From NCBI RefSeq assembly GCF_031458235.1, contig NZ_JAVDYB010000001.1, positions 2,191,001-2,255,000 on the forward strand: DNA of 64,000 bases, in the 5' to 3' direction. Shown piece by piece: positions 1-7,203 of this stretch (within the stretch, counting starts at the first letter, position 1; the number at the start of each line of letters is the position of its first letter). The position numbers and the translations under genes were made by a program. The notes under the pieces were generated by a model, which made no database searches, was not told where the DNA came from, and was given only the letters and a program-made list of their open reading frames with translations. Source of the DNA: Catenuloplanes atrovinosus (GTDB lineage Bacteria; Actinomycetota; Actinomycetes; Mycobacteriales; Micromonosporaceae).

Positions 1-536
1 CGAAGATGCTCGACTCCACGTCCGAGACCACGAAGGCCAGGATCGGCTGGCCCGCCTACATCATCGGCGCGGTCAAGCACCTCGGTGACCGGCCGATGCG
101 CGTCACGATCAGCATCGACGGGGGTACGCCGTTCCACCGTCGCGCCAAGACGGTGCTGATCGCCAACGTGGGCCGGCTCCAGGGCGGCGTCCGGCTGCTG
201 GAGGCCGCCGACCCGGCGGACGGCAAACTCGACGTGGCCGTGCTGTCGCCGCGCACACTGGCCCAGTGGGCCGCGATGGCGTGGGCGGTCATGCGGCGGC
301 GGGACCGCGTACCGGCGCTGGAGGTCTTCCGCGGCACCCGCGTCTCCGTCACCGCCCGCCACACCGAGCCCCGCCAGCTCGACGGCGACCTGATCGCCCC
401 GGGGCGGGGCCTCGACGTGGAGGTGCTCCCCAAGGCACTGTGGCTGTGCGTCCCCCAGCCCGCCGACCACCCCGACCTCACCAACGACGCCGACGCGGCG
501 GCGGAGCGCGCCAAGCGCCTGGTCAAGAAGGCGTAA
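1..536 (+). CDS. Diacylglycerol kinase family lipid kinase, C-terminal part (5' end outside window)
   Basis: The reading frame is open from the window edge to TAA at 534-536, so the N-terminal catalytic part lies upstream. The visible ~177 residues have the C-terminal beta-sandwich pattern of the DAGK/YegS/LcsB family. They include a KTVLIANVGRLQGGVRL-type stretch (the usual N-x-x-x-x-GGG-like segment), then PADGKLDVAVLSP, and near the end QLDGDLI, matching the family's 'Q-x-D-G-E/D' motif. Family members phosphorylate diacylglycerol, sphingosine-like lipids or related lipids with ATP at the membrane. The substrate cannot be told from this half. The tail is lysine/arginine-rich. The stop is followed by about 270 bp with no gene. 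Confidence in the family is high; exact function is open. Confidence 0.8.
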   Translation, partial: KMLDSTSETTKARIGWPAYIIGAVKHLGDRPMRVTISIDGGTPFHRRAKTVLIANVGRLQGGVRLLEAADPADGKLDVAVLSPRTLAQWAAMAWAVMRRRDRVPALEVFRGTRVSVTARHTEPRQLDGDLIAPGRGLDVEVLPKALWLCVPQPADHPDLTNDADAAAERAKRLVKKA

Positions 537-809
537 CCGATCCAGCCACGCCCGCGCGGGCCCGGCGGGGCTTGTTCCGTTCGTGCCGGGCCGCTCCGAC
601 CCGGCACGGCCCGCTCGGCGATCCGGTCGCGGCGTTCCGATCCAGCCGCGTCCACCGCTCGCCCGCCGAGACCGCCCGCGCGATCACTGCCGTCCGCCGG
701 CGCCCGGCCCGCGCGGTCGCTGCCGTCCGCCGGCGGCCGGCCCGCGCGGTCGCTGCCGTCCGCCGGCGGCCGGCCCGCGCCGGGAGTGCGGTCGCGGCCT
801 GGCCCGCGG
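537..809. other. Intergenic stretch with repeats, no gene seen
   Basis: This gap between the lipid kinase and the GNAT pseudogene holds no convincing coding frame. Its main content is the 33-bp tandem repeat at 688-780. It ends at the stop codon of the leftward GNAT gene. Confidence 0.6.
688..780. repeat. Tandem repeat, 33-bp unit, about 2.8 copies
   Basis: Copies start at 688, 721 and 754, each beginning TGCCGTCCGCCGGCG. The first copy differs by one base (CGCCCGG against CGGCCGG) and the third is cut short at 780. The unit length is a multiple of three, but no convincing gene runs through it. It could be a minisatellite or a remnant of the neighbouring proline/alanine-rich linker sequence. 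Confidence 0.85.
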
Positions 810-1905
810 TCACGAGCCGGTGGACCAGAGCCAGTCGCGGTGGGAGTGGGTGAGGGCCAGGCCGGCGCGGTGCAGGGTGCCGTGCGCGGCGGTGCCGGTG
901 GTGTGGGCGAGCAGCCAGGCAGCGCCGGCGTCGCGGGCGGCTTCGGCGCGGGTCGCGATCAGGGCGGTGTGCGCGCCGCGGTGGCGGTGGCCGCGGCGGG
1001 TGGCGGCGCCGGCCAGCAGCGCGGCGTCGCCGTGCAGGAAGACCCAGCCGGCGGCGATCATCAGGGGGCCGTCCCAGACCGCATGGACGCGGATGTCCGG
1101 CCGGGTGAAGGCGGCGGCATACATCTCCAGCAGATCGGCCTCGATCATCCCGAGTGAGTGCAGCAGCAGCGCGGCCGCGTCCAGATGCTGATCCTCCGGA
1201 ACCGGCCCGATCGTCAGTTCCCCACCACGCACGGCCCTGCCGATCGCGACGACGGCGGTGGCGGTGGCGGCTTCGCGATGATTCGCCGGGGCGCCGCCCG
1301 CCGCCGGCTTCTCCCGCCGGCTCGCGGCGGGTCCGCCGGAACCAGTGGACCCGGCGGAGTCGCCAGAACCGCCGAAGGCGGCAGAACCGGCGCGGTCCCC
1401 CGAACCGCGGAAGCCGGCGGAGCCGCCGGGATCGCCGACGCCGGCGCCGGCGGCACGCGCGGCTCGGGACCACGGGCCGGTGCGCGATGCGTGCCGGCGG
1501 AAGGACGCGGACAGGGGTGGAACGTCGGCAGGGTGGCCGGCGAAGCGGTAGCGGCGGGGGCCGGGACTCAGGACATGCGCGGCGGCGAGCGCCGGCCAGG
1601 TCGCCGGGAGCGCGACCGGCGCGATCTGGAGCGTGGCCGAAACGTTCCCCCCGCGCCCGGAACCAGTCGGTGATCTCGGACAGCGCGGCCCCGGTCACCG
1701 GCCGGTCCAGGCCGAGGCCGACCGCGCGCCGCCAGTGGCCGTCCGTCGGGTCATGACGCATCGCGACGGTGGCGGCCACGGGGAGGCGGCCGGTCGTCAT
1801 GCCGAGGGCGGTGCGGACGTGGGCGGGTGCGGTCTCGTTGAGGCGGAGCAGATGTTCGGCGTGGGTGCGCTCGGCGAGCACCACGAGATCCACGATGGAA
1901 GACAC
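810..1905 (-). pseudogene. GNAT-family acetyltransferase, frameshifted
   Basis: Two frames together make one two-domain GNAT-like protein of about 365 residues. The N-terminal part starts at GTG 1905 (SSIVDLVVLAERTHAEHL) and is clean up to DWFRARG. It then loses sense at a run of six C (plus strand 1647-1652). The shifted frame resumes as NVSATLQIAPVALPATWPAL and continues to the stop at 810. A Gly/Ser/Ala-rich linker (about 1300-1470) follows, then the acetyl-CoA-binding motif A pattern RRGHRHRGAHTALI and a C-terminal HRAGLALTHSHRDWLW, typical of GNAT enzymes in actinomycetes. GNATs move acetyl from acetyl-CoA to an amine; the substrate is unknown. The single-base shift in a homopolymer may be a real mutation or a sequencing error. 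If it is an error, this is an intact gene. Confidence 0.7.
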
Positions 1906-2185
1906 GGGACGTCACTGAACACGCGGGGGGTTGACGCGCGGGTGATGGGAATCGACCGGCCTCGGATCCGCGGCCGCGGGAGCGGCGGGAGGTGACCAGG
2001 CCGGGAGGGGGACATCGGGGTTGATCGGCCGAGGTCATCGATGGTGCGACGCCGGTGGAATCGGCCGGAGCGACCCTCGCGTTCCGGCTCCGGGGCTTGG
2101 TAACATGCCGCGGTTCAAGCCCGTCCCACCGGCGTCTCGTCGGCACGAAGCCGCGCGTATGAAGCCCACACGTACGGAGTCAATC

Positions 2186-3088
2186 GTGGCTGACAATCGG
2201 ATGAAGGATCGTGTCAAGGTGATGTTCAACGGCAACGCCATGCCGGACAGCACGACCTCGGAGCACCCCGAGGTCATGCCGGCTCTGGCAGCACAGGCCC
2301 TCGGCGGTCCGGCCGGTGGTCCCCCCATGCCCGGCCAGGCGCTCCAGGTCCTGACCATGGCCCAGCGCACCGCCGAGGCGCACATCACGGGCGCCCAGGC
2401 CCAGGCGGAGAAGATCCGCGCGGAGGCGGCCGCGGCGGCCCAGCAGATCGCGGAGGCGGCGGAGCGGCACGCGGAGCAGGTGCGCCGTGAGGCCGAGAAG
2501 GCGGTCGCGGAGGCGCGGGCCGCGGCCGAGCGTCTCACCCGCGAGTCGCAGACCCGCGTCGACGACGCGCACCGGATGGCCGAGAAGATCGTCGCGGACG
2601 CCCGCGCGCAGGCCAAGACGATCGAGCAGCACGCGGAGCAGAACGCGGAGCACACGCGTCAGCAGGCGCAGCGCCGGTTCGACGACGTGGTCGGCAGCCT
2701 CGGCGCGAAGCGGGAGTCGCTGCAGGACCAGATCGAGGCGCTGGAGCAGTTCGATCGGGAGTACCGGTCGCGGCTGACCTCGTTCATGCAGGGTCAGCTC
2801 CGCGCGCTCTGGGTCGACCAGCCGCAGGTCGTCGGCGAGCTCGCGGACGAGGCGGACTACGACGAGGAGGCGGACGTGGCGCCGGCCGCGATTCCCGCGC
2901 AGGCGCAGCGCGCGGTCCAGGCCGCCCAGGCGCAGGCCGCGGCGCAGGCCCACGCCGCCGCCCAGGCCCAGCAGAACCCGCCGGCCCAGCAGGCCCAGGC
3001 CCAGCAGGCCCAGGCCCAGCAGGCGCAGGCGCAGCGGCACGCCGCGCCGGACGACGAGGACGACGAGGTCGTCGACGACGAGAAGTGA
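2186..3088 (+). CDS. DivIVA/Wag31-like coiled-coil protein
   Basis: The product is 300 residues. I chose GTG 2186 because CGGAGT lies just upstream and the protein then begins MADNRMKDRVKVMFNG. From about residue 50 it is one long coiled coil with TMAQRTAEAHITGAQAQAEK, very like the DivIVA 'TAQRTADE' segment. A REYRSRLTSFMQGQLRAL segment near residue 200 matches the DivIVA C-terminal 'EYR-RLK-YLE-QL' block. The tail is an Ala/Gln low-complexity stretch (repeated QAQ) ending in an acidic DDEDDEVVDDEK. DivIVA-type proteins mark negatively curved membrane and organise polar growth or septation in actinobacteria. The canonical N-terminal membrane-binding domain of DivIVA is not obvious, so this is probably a paralogue rather than Wag31 itself. 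A strong terminator follows at 3101. Confidence 0.65.
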   Translation: MADNRMKDRVKVMFNGNAMPDSTTSEHPEVMPALAAQALGGPAGGPPMPGQALQVLTMAQRTAEAHITGAQAQAEKIRAEAAAAAQQIAEAAERHAEQVRREAEKAVAEARAAAERLTRESQTRVDDAHRMAEKIVADARAQAKTIEQHAEQNAEHTRQQAQRRFDDVVGSLGAKRESLQDQIEALEQFDREYRSRLTSFMQGQLRALWVDQPQVVGELADEADYDEEADVAPAAIPAQAQRAVQAAQAQAAAQAHAAAQAQQNPPAQQAQAQQAQAQQAQAQRHAAPDDEDDEVVDDEK

Positions 3089-3100
3089 CTATCAGTAATG

Positions 3101-3142
3101 AGCCCGGGACGCCACGAATAGCGTCCCGGGCTTTTCTGCTTT
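3101..3142 (+). terminator. Rho-independent terminator after the DivIVA-like gene
   Basis: There is a perfect 12-bp stem, AGCCCGGGACGC (3101-3112) and its complement (3121-3132), with an 8-nt loop. TTTCTGCTTT follows directly. It lies 12 nt after the stop codon and is the most classical terminator in the window. Confidence 0.93.
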
Positions 3143-3253
3143 ATATGCGACACGGATCGAACCCTCGGCGCCTATCACTCGTCAACAGGTCGTCAACCCC
3201 GCGCGGGCCTAATTGCAGAAAGCCCGGCACTTTCGTACGAGGAGGAATCGACC

Positions 3254-3733
3254 GTGCAGCGAATATCGCTCACCCCCCGACCCGCCCCCGCACGGCACGT
3301 ACCGCCGCCCTCCTCAGCCGGTCTCGGCTGGGCGCTGCGCACCGTGCTGCGGGACTACCTGGCCCGCGCGGACGCGGTTCTGGCCACCGCCCCGGGTGGG
3401 CAGCACGGCTACGAGATCCTGGCCGCCGTCTCCGCCGGTGACTACGGCACGCAGATCTCGCTGGCGAACCGGCTCGGCATCCACCGGACCGTGGTCACCG
3501 ACCGCATCGACGACCTGGAGCGGGCCGGCATGCTGCAGCGGCACCTGTCCGCCGCCGACCGTCGCGTGCGCCGCCTGGTGATCACGGACGCGGGCCGGGC
3601 CGTGCTGACCGAGCTCTCCGCCGGGCTGGAGGCGGCCGAGGAGGAGACGCTCGCGTCGCTCGACGAGGACGACCGTGAACAGTTCCTGAACGCGCTGCAT
3701 CTGCTGGCCCGCCGGCCGGTCGCGGCGGCCTGA
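3254..3733 (+). CDS. MarR-family winged-helix regulator
   Basis: The product is 159 residues. The GTG at 3254 is set by a strong AGGAGG at 3240-3245. A winged helix-turn-helix lies at about residues 60-125: ISLANRLGIHRTVVTDRIDDLE is the recognition-helix region, and HLSAADRRVRRLVITDAGR is the wing, with the DRR signature of MarR proteins. The terminal helices (before 50, after 130) would form the dimer interface. MarR proteins repress nearby genes and are released by small aromatic ligands or oxidants. The 27-bp palindrome at 3790-3816, just after this gene and before the ATPase gene, could be its operator. The gene is preceded by the terminator at 3101 and so has its own promoter. Confidence 0.88.
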   Translation: MQRISLTPRPAPARHVPPPSSAGLGWALRTVLRDYLARADAVLATAPGGQHGYEILAAVSAGDYGTQISLANRLGIHRTVVTDRIDDLERAGMLQRHLSAADRRVRRLVITDAGRAVLTELSAGLEAAEEETLASLDEDDREQFLNALHLLARRPVAAA

Positions 3734-3789
3734 CGTAACGCACGTGTTTCACCGTCGGGTGGCAGCCCGGCGAAGTCGAATGGGGGGAT

Positions 3790-3816
3790 CGATCTAGGGC
3801 GGACCGCCCTAGATCG
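3790..3816. promoter_or_regulatory. Perfect 27-bp palindrome, candidate operator
   Basis: CGATCTAGGGCGG (3790-3802), one central A, and its exact complement (3804-3816). The one-base centre and the lack of a following T tract argue against a terminator. It lies 41 bp before the ATPase start and 57 bp after the MarR stop, fitting a protein-binding site that controls the downstream gene. Confidence 0.7.
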
Positions 3817-3856
3817 CGCCCATGGTCCGTCTCGGCCATGAGGCAGAATCACCGGA

Positions 3857-4963
3857 ATGATCCGCACATTGGCGATCGAGGGTTACCGATCGTTACGCGA
3901 CCTCACCGTGGAACTCGGGCCGCTCACGGTCGTGACCGGCGCGAACGGGAGCGGGAAGTCCAGTCTTTACCGCGCGCTGCGCCTGCTGGCCGGGGCCGCG
4001 CGTAACGGTACGGTCGCCGCGCTGGCCCGCGAGGGCGGCCTGGCGCGCACGCGCTGGGCCGGGCCACCGGCGAGATCGGGCCCGGTCGCGATCCGGCTCG
4101 GCTTCTCCGGCGACGATTACGGCTACGCGATCGACCTCGGCCTGCCGCCGCCGAGCCGCACGTCGAAGTTCGGGAACGACCCGGAGATCAAGCGCGAGGC
4201 GCTCTGGTCCGGGCCGCTGCTGCGCCCGTCCATGCTGCTCGCCGACCGGGACGGCCCGCTGATCTCGATCCGGAACGGCCGCGGCCGCCTGGAGCCGGCG
4301 CTGGAGGCGGTGTCGCCGTTCGACAGCATGCTCAGTGAGTACGCGGACGCGCCGCTGATCAAGCTCCGCGAGCGGATCCGCCGCTGGCGCTTCTACGATC
4401 ACCTGCGCACGGACGCGGACGCGCCGGCCCGCCGCGCCACGATCGGCACCCGCACGCCGATCCTCGGCCACGACGGCGCGGACCTGGCCGCCGCGCTGCG
4501 CACCATCGTCGAGATCGGCGACCACGACGCGCTGGACGCGGCGATCGACGCGGGCTTCCCGGGCAGCCGGATCGAGATCGCCGTCGACGAGGAGGACGGC
4601 GTCATGCGGCTCGCGCTGCGCCAGCCCGGCCTGGAGCGCCCGCTCGGCGCCGCGGAGCTCTCCGACGGCACGCTGCGCTATCTGCTCTGGGCCGCCGCGC
4701 TGCTCACGCCGCGCCCGCCGGAGCTGCTGGTGCTCAACGAGCCGGAGACCAGCCTGCACCCGGATCTGCTCGGGCCGCTGGCCGGCCTGATCGCCACCGC
4801 GGCCGCCCGCGGCCAGGTCGTGGTGGTCACGCACTCGGCCGCGCTCACCGCCGCGCTCGACGCGGACGCGCACACGATCGAGCTGGTCAAGGAGGAGGGC
4901 GAGACCCGGGTGGCGGGACTGGGCCGATTCGAGGGACCCGCCTGGAAGTGGCCCACGCGCTAA
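3857..4963 (+). CDS. AAA-family ATPase (RecF/OLD-like, AAA_21 type)
   Basis: The product is 368 residues, ATG at 3857. The N-terminus (IRTLAIEGYRSLRDLTVEL-GPLTVVTGANGSGKSSL) has the 'F/Y-R-S-L-x-D' strand of SMC/RecF-type ATPases and a Walker A GANGSGKSS at about residues 29-37. Near the C-terminus ELSDGTLRYLLW is the ABC-type signature. LLVLNEPETSLHP is Walker B with Asn where Asp is usual. VVVVTHSAAL supplies the D-loop/H-loop histidine. The middle region (about 90-250) is the non-conserved insertion. These single-polypeptide ATPases are widespread; some act in DNA repair or in two-gene defence systems. No nuclease (TOPRIM, HNH) is fused or adjacent, so a defence role is not supported. The likely operator is the palindrome at 3790. 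Confidence 0.85.
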   Translation: MIRTLAIEGYRSLRDLTVELGPLTVVTGANGSGKSSLYRALRLLAGAARNGTVAALAREGGLARTRWAGPPARSGPVAIRLGFSGDDYGYAIDLGLPPPSRTSKFGNDPEIKREALWSGPLLRPSMLLADRDGPLISIRNGRGRLEPALEAVSPFDSMLSEYADAPLIKLRERIRRWRFYDHLRTDADAPARRATIGTRTPILGHDGADLAAALRTIVEIGDHDALDAAIDAGFPGSRIEIAVDEEDGVMRLALRQPGLERPLGAAELSDGTLRYLLWAAALLTPRPPELLVLNEPETSLHPDLLGPLAGLIATAAARGQVVVVTHSAALTAALDADAHTIELVKEEGETRVAGLGRFEGPAWKWPTR

Positions 4964-5019
4964 TAAGATCCTTTCGAGGGGTACGCACGACGAGCGCGGC
5001 CGGGACGGGGGCTGATCCG

Positions 5020-6069
5020 ATGCTGGACATCCGCCGCATCTACGTCGAGCCGGCCGCCGCGCAGCTGCCGCGGGGCCGGGAGGTGCTCGCCCGCTTCCCG
5101 GACGCGGAGCTGGTGGAGGTGGCCGCCCACCACCGCATCCCGGAGCTGTACGGCGACGAGACCAACGTCAACCGGTGGGTGCGGATCAAGCGGGAGGCGC
5201 TGGTGCTGGGCGTGAAGAAGTCGCTGACCGCGCGCCCGAACGGCCGCTCCGCCGACTTCATCGCGCCGTCCACGGCCAACGGCTGCGCGATGGCCTGCGC
5301 CTACTGCTACGTGCCGCGGCACAAGGGGTACAGCAACCCGATCACGGTCTTCACGAACATCGACAAGATCATGGGGTACGTACGGCGGCATGCCGGCCGG
5401 CAGGGCGTGAAGCCCGCGCCGAACGAGTGCGACCCCGAGGCCTGGGTCTACGACATCGGTGAGAACTCCGACTGCGGCGTCGACGCGCTGATCAGCGACA
5501 ACGTCCGCGACCTGGTCTCGCTCTTCGGCACGCTGCCGAACGCCAAGGCCTCGTTCGCCACCAAGTACGTCAACCGGGACCTGCTCGGCTGGGAGCCGCG
5601 GGGCCGCACCCGGATCCGGTTCTCGCTGATGCCGCCCGCCGACGCGAAGGTCCTGGACATCCGCACCTCACCGGTCGCGGAGCGGATCGCCGCGATCGAC
5701 GACTTCGTGGCCGCCGGGTACGAGGTGCACGTCAACTTCAGCCCGGTCGTGGTCCGCGACGGCTGGCTGGAGGACTGGGCCGGTCTGCTCGACCAGCTCG
5801 ACGCCGGCATCGGCCCGGCCGCGAAGGCACAGCTGGCCGCCGAGGTCATCTTCCTCACCCACAACCGGGACCTGCACCAGGTCAACCTCGGCTGGCACCC
5901 GAAGGCGGAGGAGCTGATCTGGCGGCCGGACCTGCAGCAGGGCAAGCGCTCGGAGAACGGGTTCTGGAACGTCCGGTACCGCACCGGGGCCAAGGGCCGG
6001 TACGTGGCGTCGCTGGTCGACCTGATCGCGGCGCGCACGCCGTACTGCCGGGTCCGTTACGCCTTCTGA
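5020..6069 (+). CDS. Spore photoproduct lyase family radical SAM protein
   Basis: The product is 349 residues. I chose ATG 5020 because the purine-rich GGGACGGGGG lies just upstream and the protein then starts MLDIRRIYVEP, the usual family start. A CxxxCxxC iron-sulfur motif, CAMACAYC, lies at about residues 92-99, preceded by STANGC. CYVPRHKGYSNPITVFTN follows, characteristic of spore photoproduct lyase relatives. Radical SAM enzymes of this family use a 5'-deoxyadenosyl radical to reverse the spore thymine dimer (5-thyminyl-5,6-dihydrothymine). Actinobacterial members are longer and less characterised than Bacillus SplB, and their substrate is inferred. It follows the ATPase stop by 56 bp on the same strand and may be co-transcribed. 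It converges on the flavoprotein gene with only 3 bp between stops. Confidence 0.85.
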   Translation: MLDIRRIYVEPAAAQLPRGREVLARFPDAELVEVAAHHRIPELYGDETNVNRWVRIKREALVLGVKKSLTARPNGRSADFIAPSTANGCAMACAYCYVPRHKGYSNPITVFTNIDKIMGYVRRHAGRQGVKPAPNECDPEAWVYDIGENSDCGVDALISDNVRDLVSLFGTLPNAKASFATKYVNRDLLGWEPRGRTRIRFSLMPPADAKVLDIRTSPVAERIAAIDDFVAAGYEVHVNFSPVVVRDGWLEDWAGLLDQLDAGIGPAAKAQLAAEVIFLTHNRDLHQVNLGWHPKAEELIWRPDLQQGKRSENGFWNVRYRTGAKGRYVASLVDLIAARTPYCRVRYAF

Positions 6070-6072
6070 CCG

Positions 6073-7182
6073 TCAGCGCACGTGCCGGGCGATGCGCAGC
6101 GCGGTGCGCGCGTCGAGCAGGCCGTCGTCCAGGCCGAGGGAGATCATCGCCTGGAAGACGCGCCGGTCCGCGTGCGAGGCGCCGACCGCGGCGTCCGCGA
6201 TCCACGCGCGCCGGGCCAGCCACGCCGCGGTGGTGCTGTGCCGCAGGTGCCGGCCCAGCCGCTCGCGCAGCCGGCGGGCGTATCGCCGGGCCGCCTGCCC
6301 GGGTGGCCCGGCCGCCGCGGCCGCACCGGCGAGCGCGCCGGAGAGCACCGCGTAGAAGATGCCCTCGCCGGTGAACGGGTTGATCAGGGACAGCGCGTCG
6401 CCGGCCAGCAGCACCGGGCCGCGGCCGGGCGGCGGACGGCGGGTGGACAGCGGCAGGTGGTGGCCGCGCAGCCCGGTCACCGCGCCCGGGTCCAGCCCGG
6501 GCAGCAGCGCGGCCATCCGGGCGCGCAGGTGCTCGCGGGTGACCGGCGTGCCGCGCAGCACCTCGCCGTAGCCGACGTTCGCCCGGCCGTCACCGATCGG
6601 GAACGACCAGGCGTAGGCGGGCCACCCGGACGCGGACGTGACGATCAGCTGCTCGGCCGGCCCGCGGTGGGGCGCGTAGCCGCGGACCGCGATCGCGAGG
6701 TGCCGGTCCGGGTTCGGCGGGTGGCCGAGCGCGCGGCGGACCACCGACCCGGCGCCGTCCGCGCCGATCACGGTCCGCGCGGTGCCGATGCCCTCGATCT
6801 CCACGTGCTCCCCGGGCGCGATGCGGCGCACCGTGTGCCGGCGGAACCGAGCGCCCGCGGCGATCGCGGCGTCGACCAGGCGGGCGTCGAAGACCTCGCG
6901 CGGCACCGTGAACGACGGCCGGGCCAGCGGCCCCGCGGCCTCCCGGCCGTGCGGCGAGCGCAGGCGCAGCGCCGGGACCGGCGCGAACCCGGCCGCCGCG
7001 TCCGGCACGCCGAGCGCGGCGAGCACGTCGAGCGCGTGCGCGGTGATGCCGTCGCCGCACGGCTTGTCGCGCGGGAAGTCCGCGCGGTCGACCAGCAGCA
7101 CGTCCGCGCCGGCCCGGCGGGCGGCCAGCGCGGCGGCGGCGCCGGCCGGGCCCGCCCCGATCACCACCACGTCGTACCCCAT
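6073..7182 (-). CDS. Geranylgeranyl reductase family FAD-dependent oxidoreductase
   Basis: The product is 369 residues. An N-terminal Rossmann FAD site DVVVIGAGPAGAAAALAARR lies at residues 4-23. The family signature DFPRDKPCGDGITAHALD is at about 37-54. The second FAD motif RGPVLLAGDALSLINPFTGEGI is near 250-275 (G-D motif). The family reduces isoprenoid double bonds (menaquinone side chain, archaeal lipids, chlorophyll phytyl chain) or acts as a halogenase-like flavoprotein. In actinomycetes it is often linked to menaquinone. It lies 21 bp after the HEAT-like gene on the same strand and is probably the last gene of the set starting at 12266. A lycopene cyclase is 28 kb away, so a local isoprenoid pathway is not shown. 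Confidence 0.85.
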   Translation of the reverse strand: MGYDVVVIGAGPAGAAAALAARRAGADVLLVDRADFPRDKPCGDGITAHALDVLAALGVPDAAAGFAPVPALRLRSPHGREAAGPLARPSFTVPREVFDARLVDAAIAAGARFRRHTVRRIAPGEHVEIEGIGTARTVIGADGAGSVVRRALGHPPNPDRHLAIAVRGYAPHRGPAEQLIVTSASGWPAYAWSFPIGDGRANVGYGEVLRGTPVTREHLRARMAALLPGLDPGAVTGLRGHHLPLSTRRPPPGRGPVLLAGDALSLINPFTGEGIFYAVLSGALAGAAAAAGPPGQAARRYARRLRERLGRHLRHSTTAAWLARRAWIADAAVGASHADRRVFQAMISLGLDDGLLDARTALRIARHVR

Positions 7183-7203
7183 CCGGCCATGGTGGACCAG
7201 ACG

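Noticed and set aside
3155-3180. GGATCGAACCC-like T-arm motif (possible tRNA end)
   Set aside because: The complementary strand reads GGGTTCGATCC, but flanking stems do not pair and there is no anticodon arm or acceptor stem.
3857-6069. AAA ATPase plus radical SAM gene as a two-gene defence system
   Set aside because: No nuclease, toxin or reverse transcriptase partner is present, and the second gene matches spore photoproduct lyase. The pair is better read as adjacent repair-related genes or chance.
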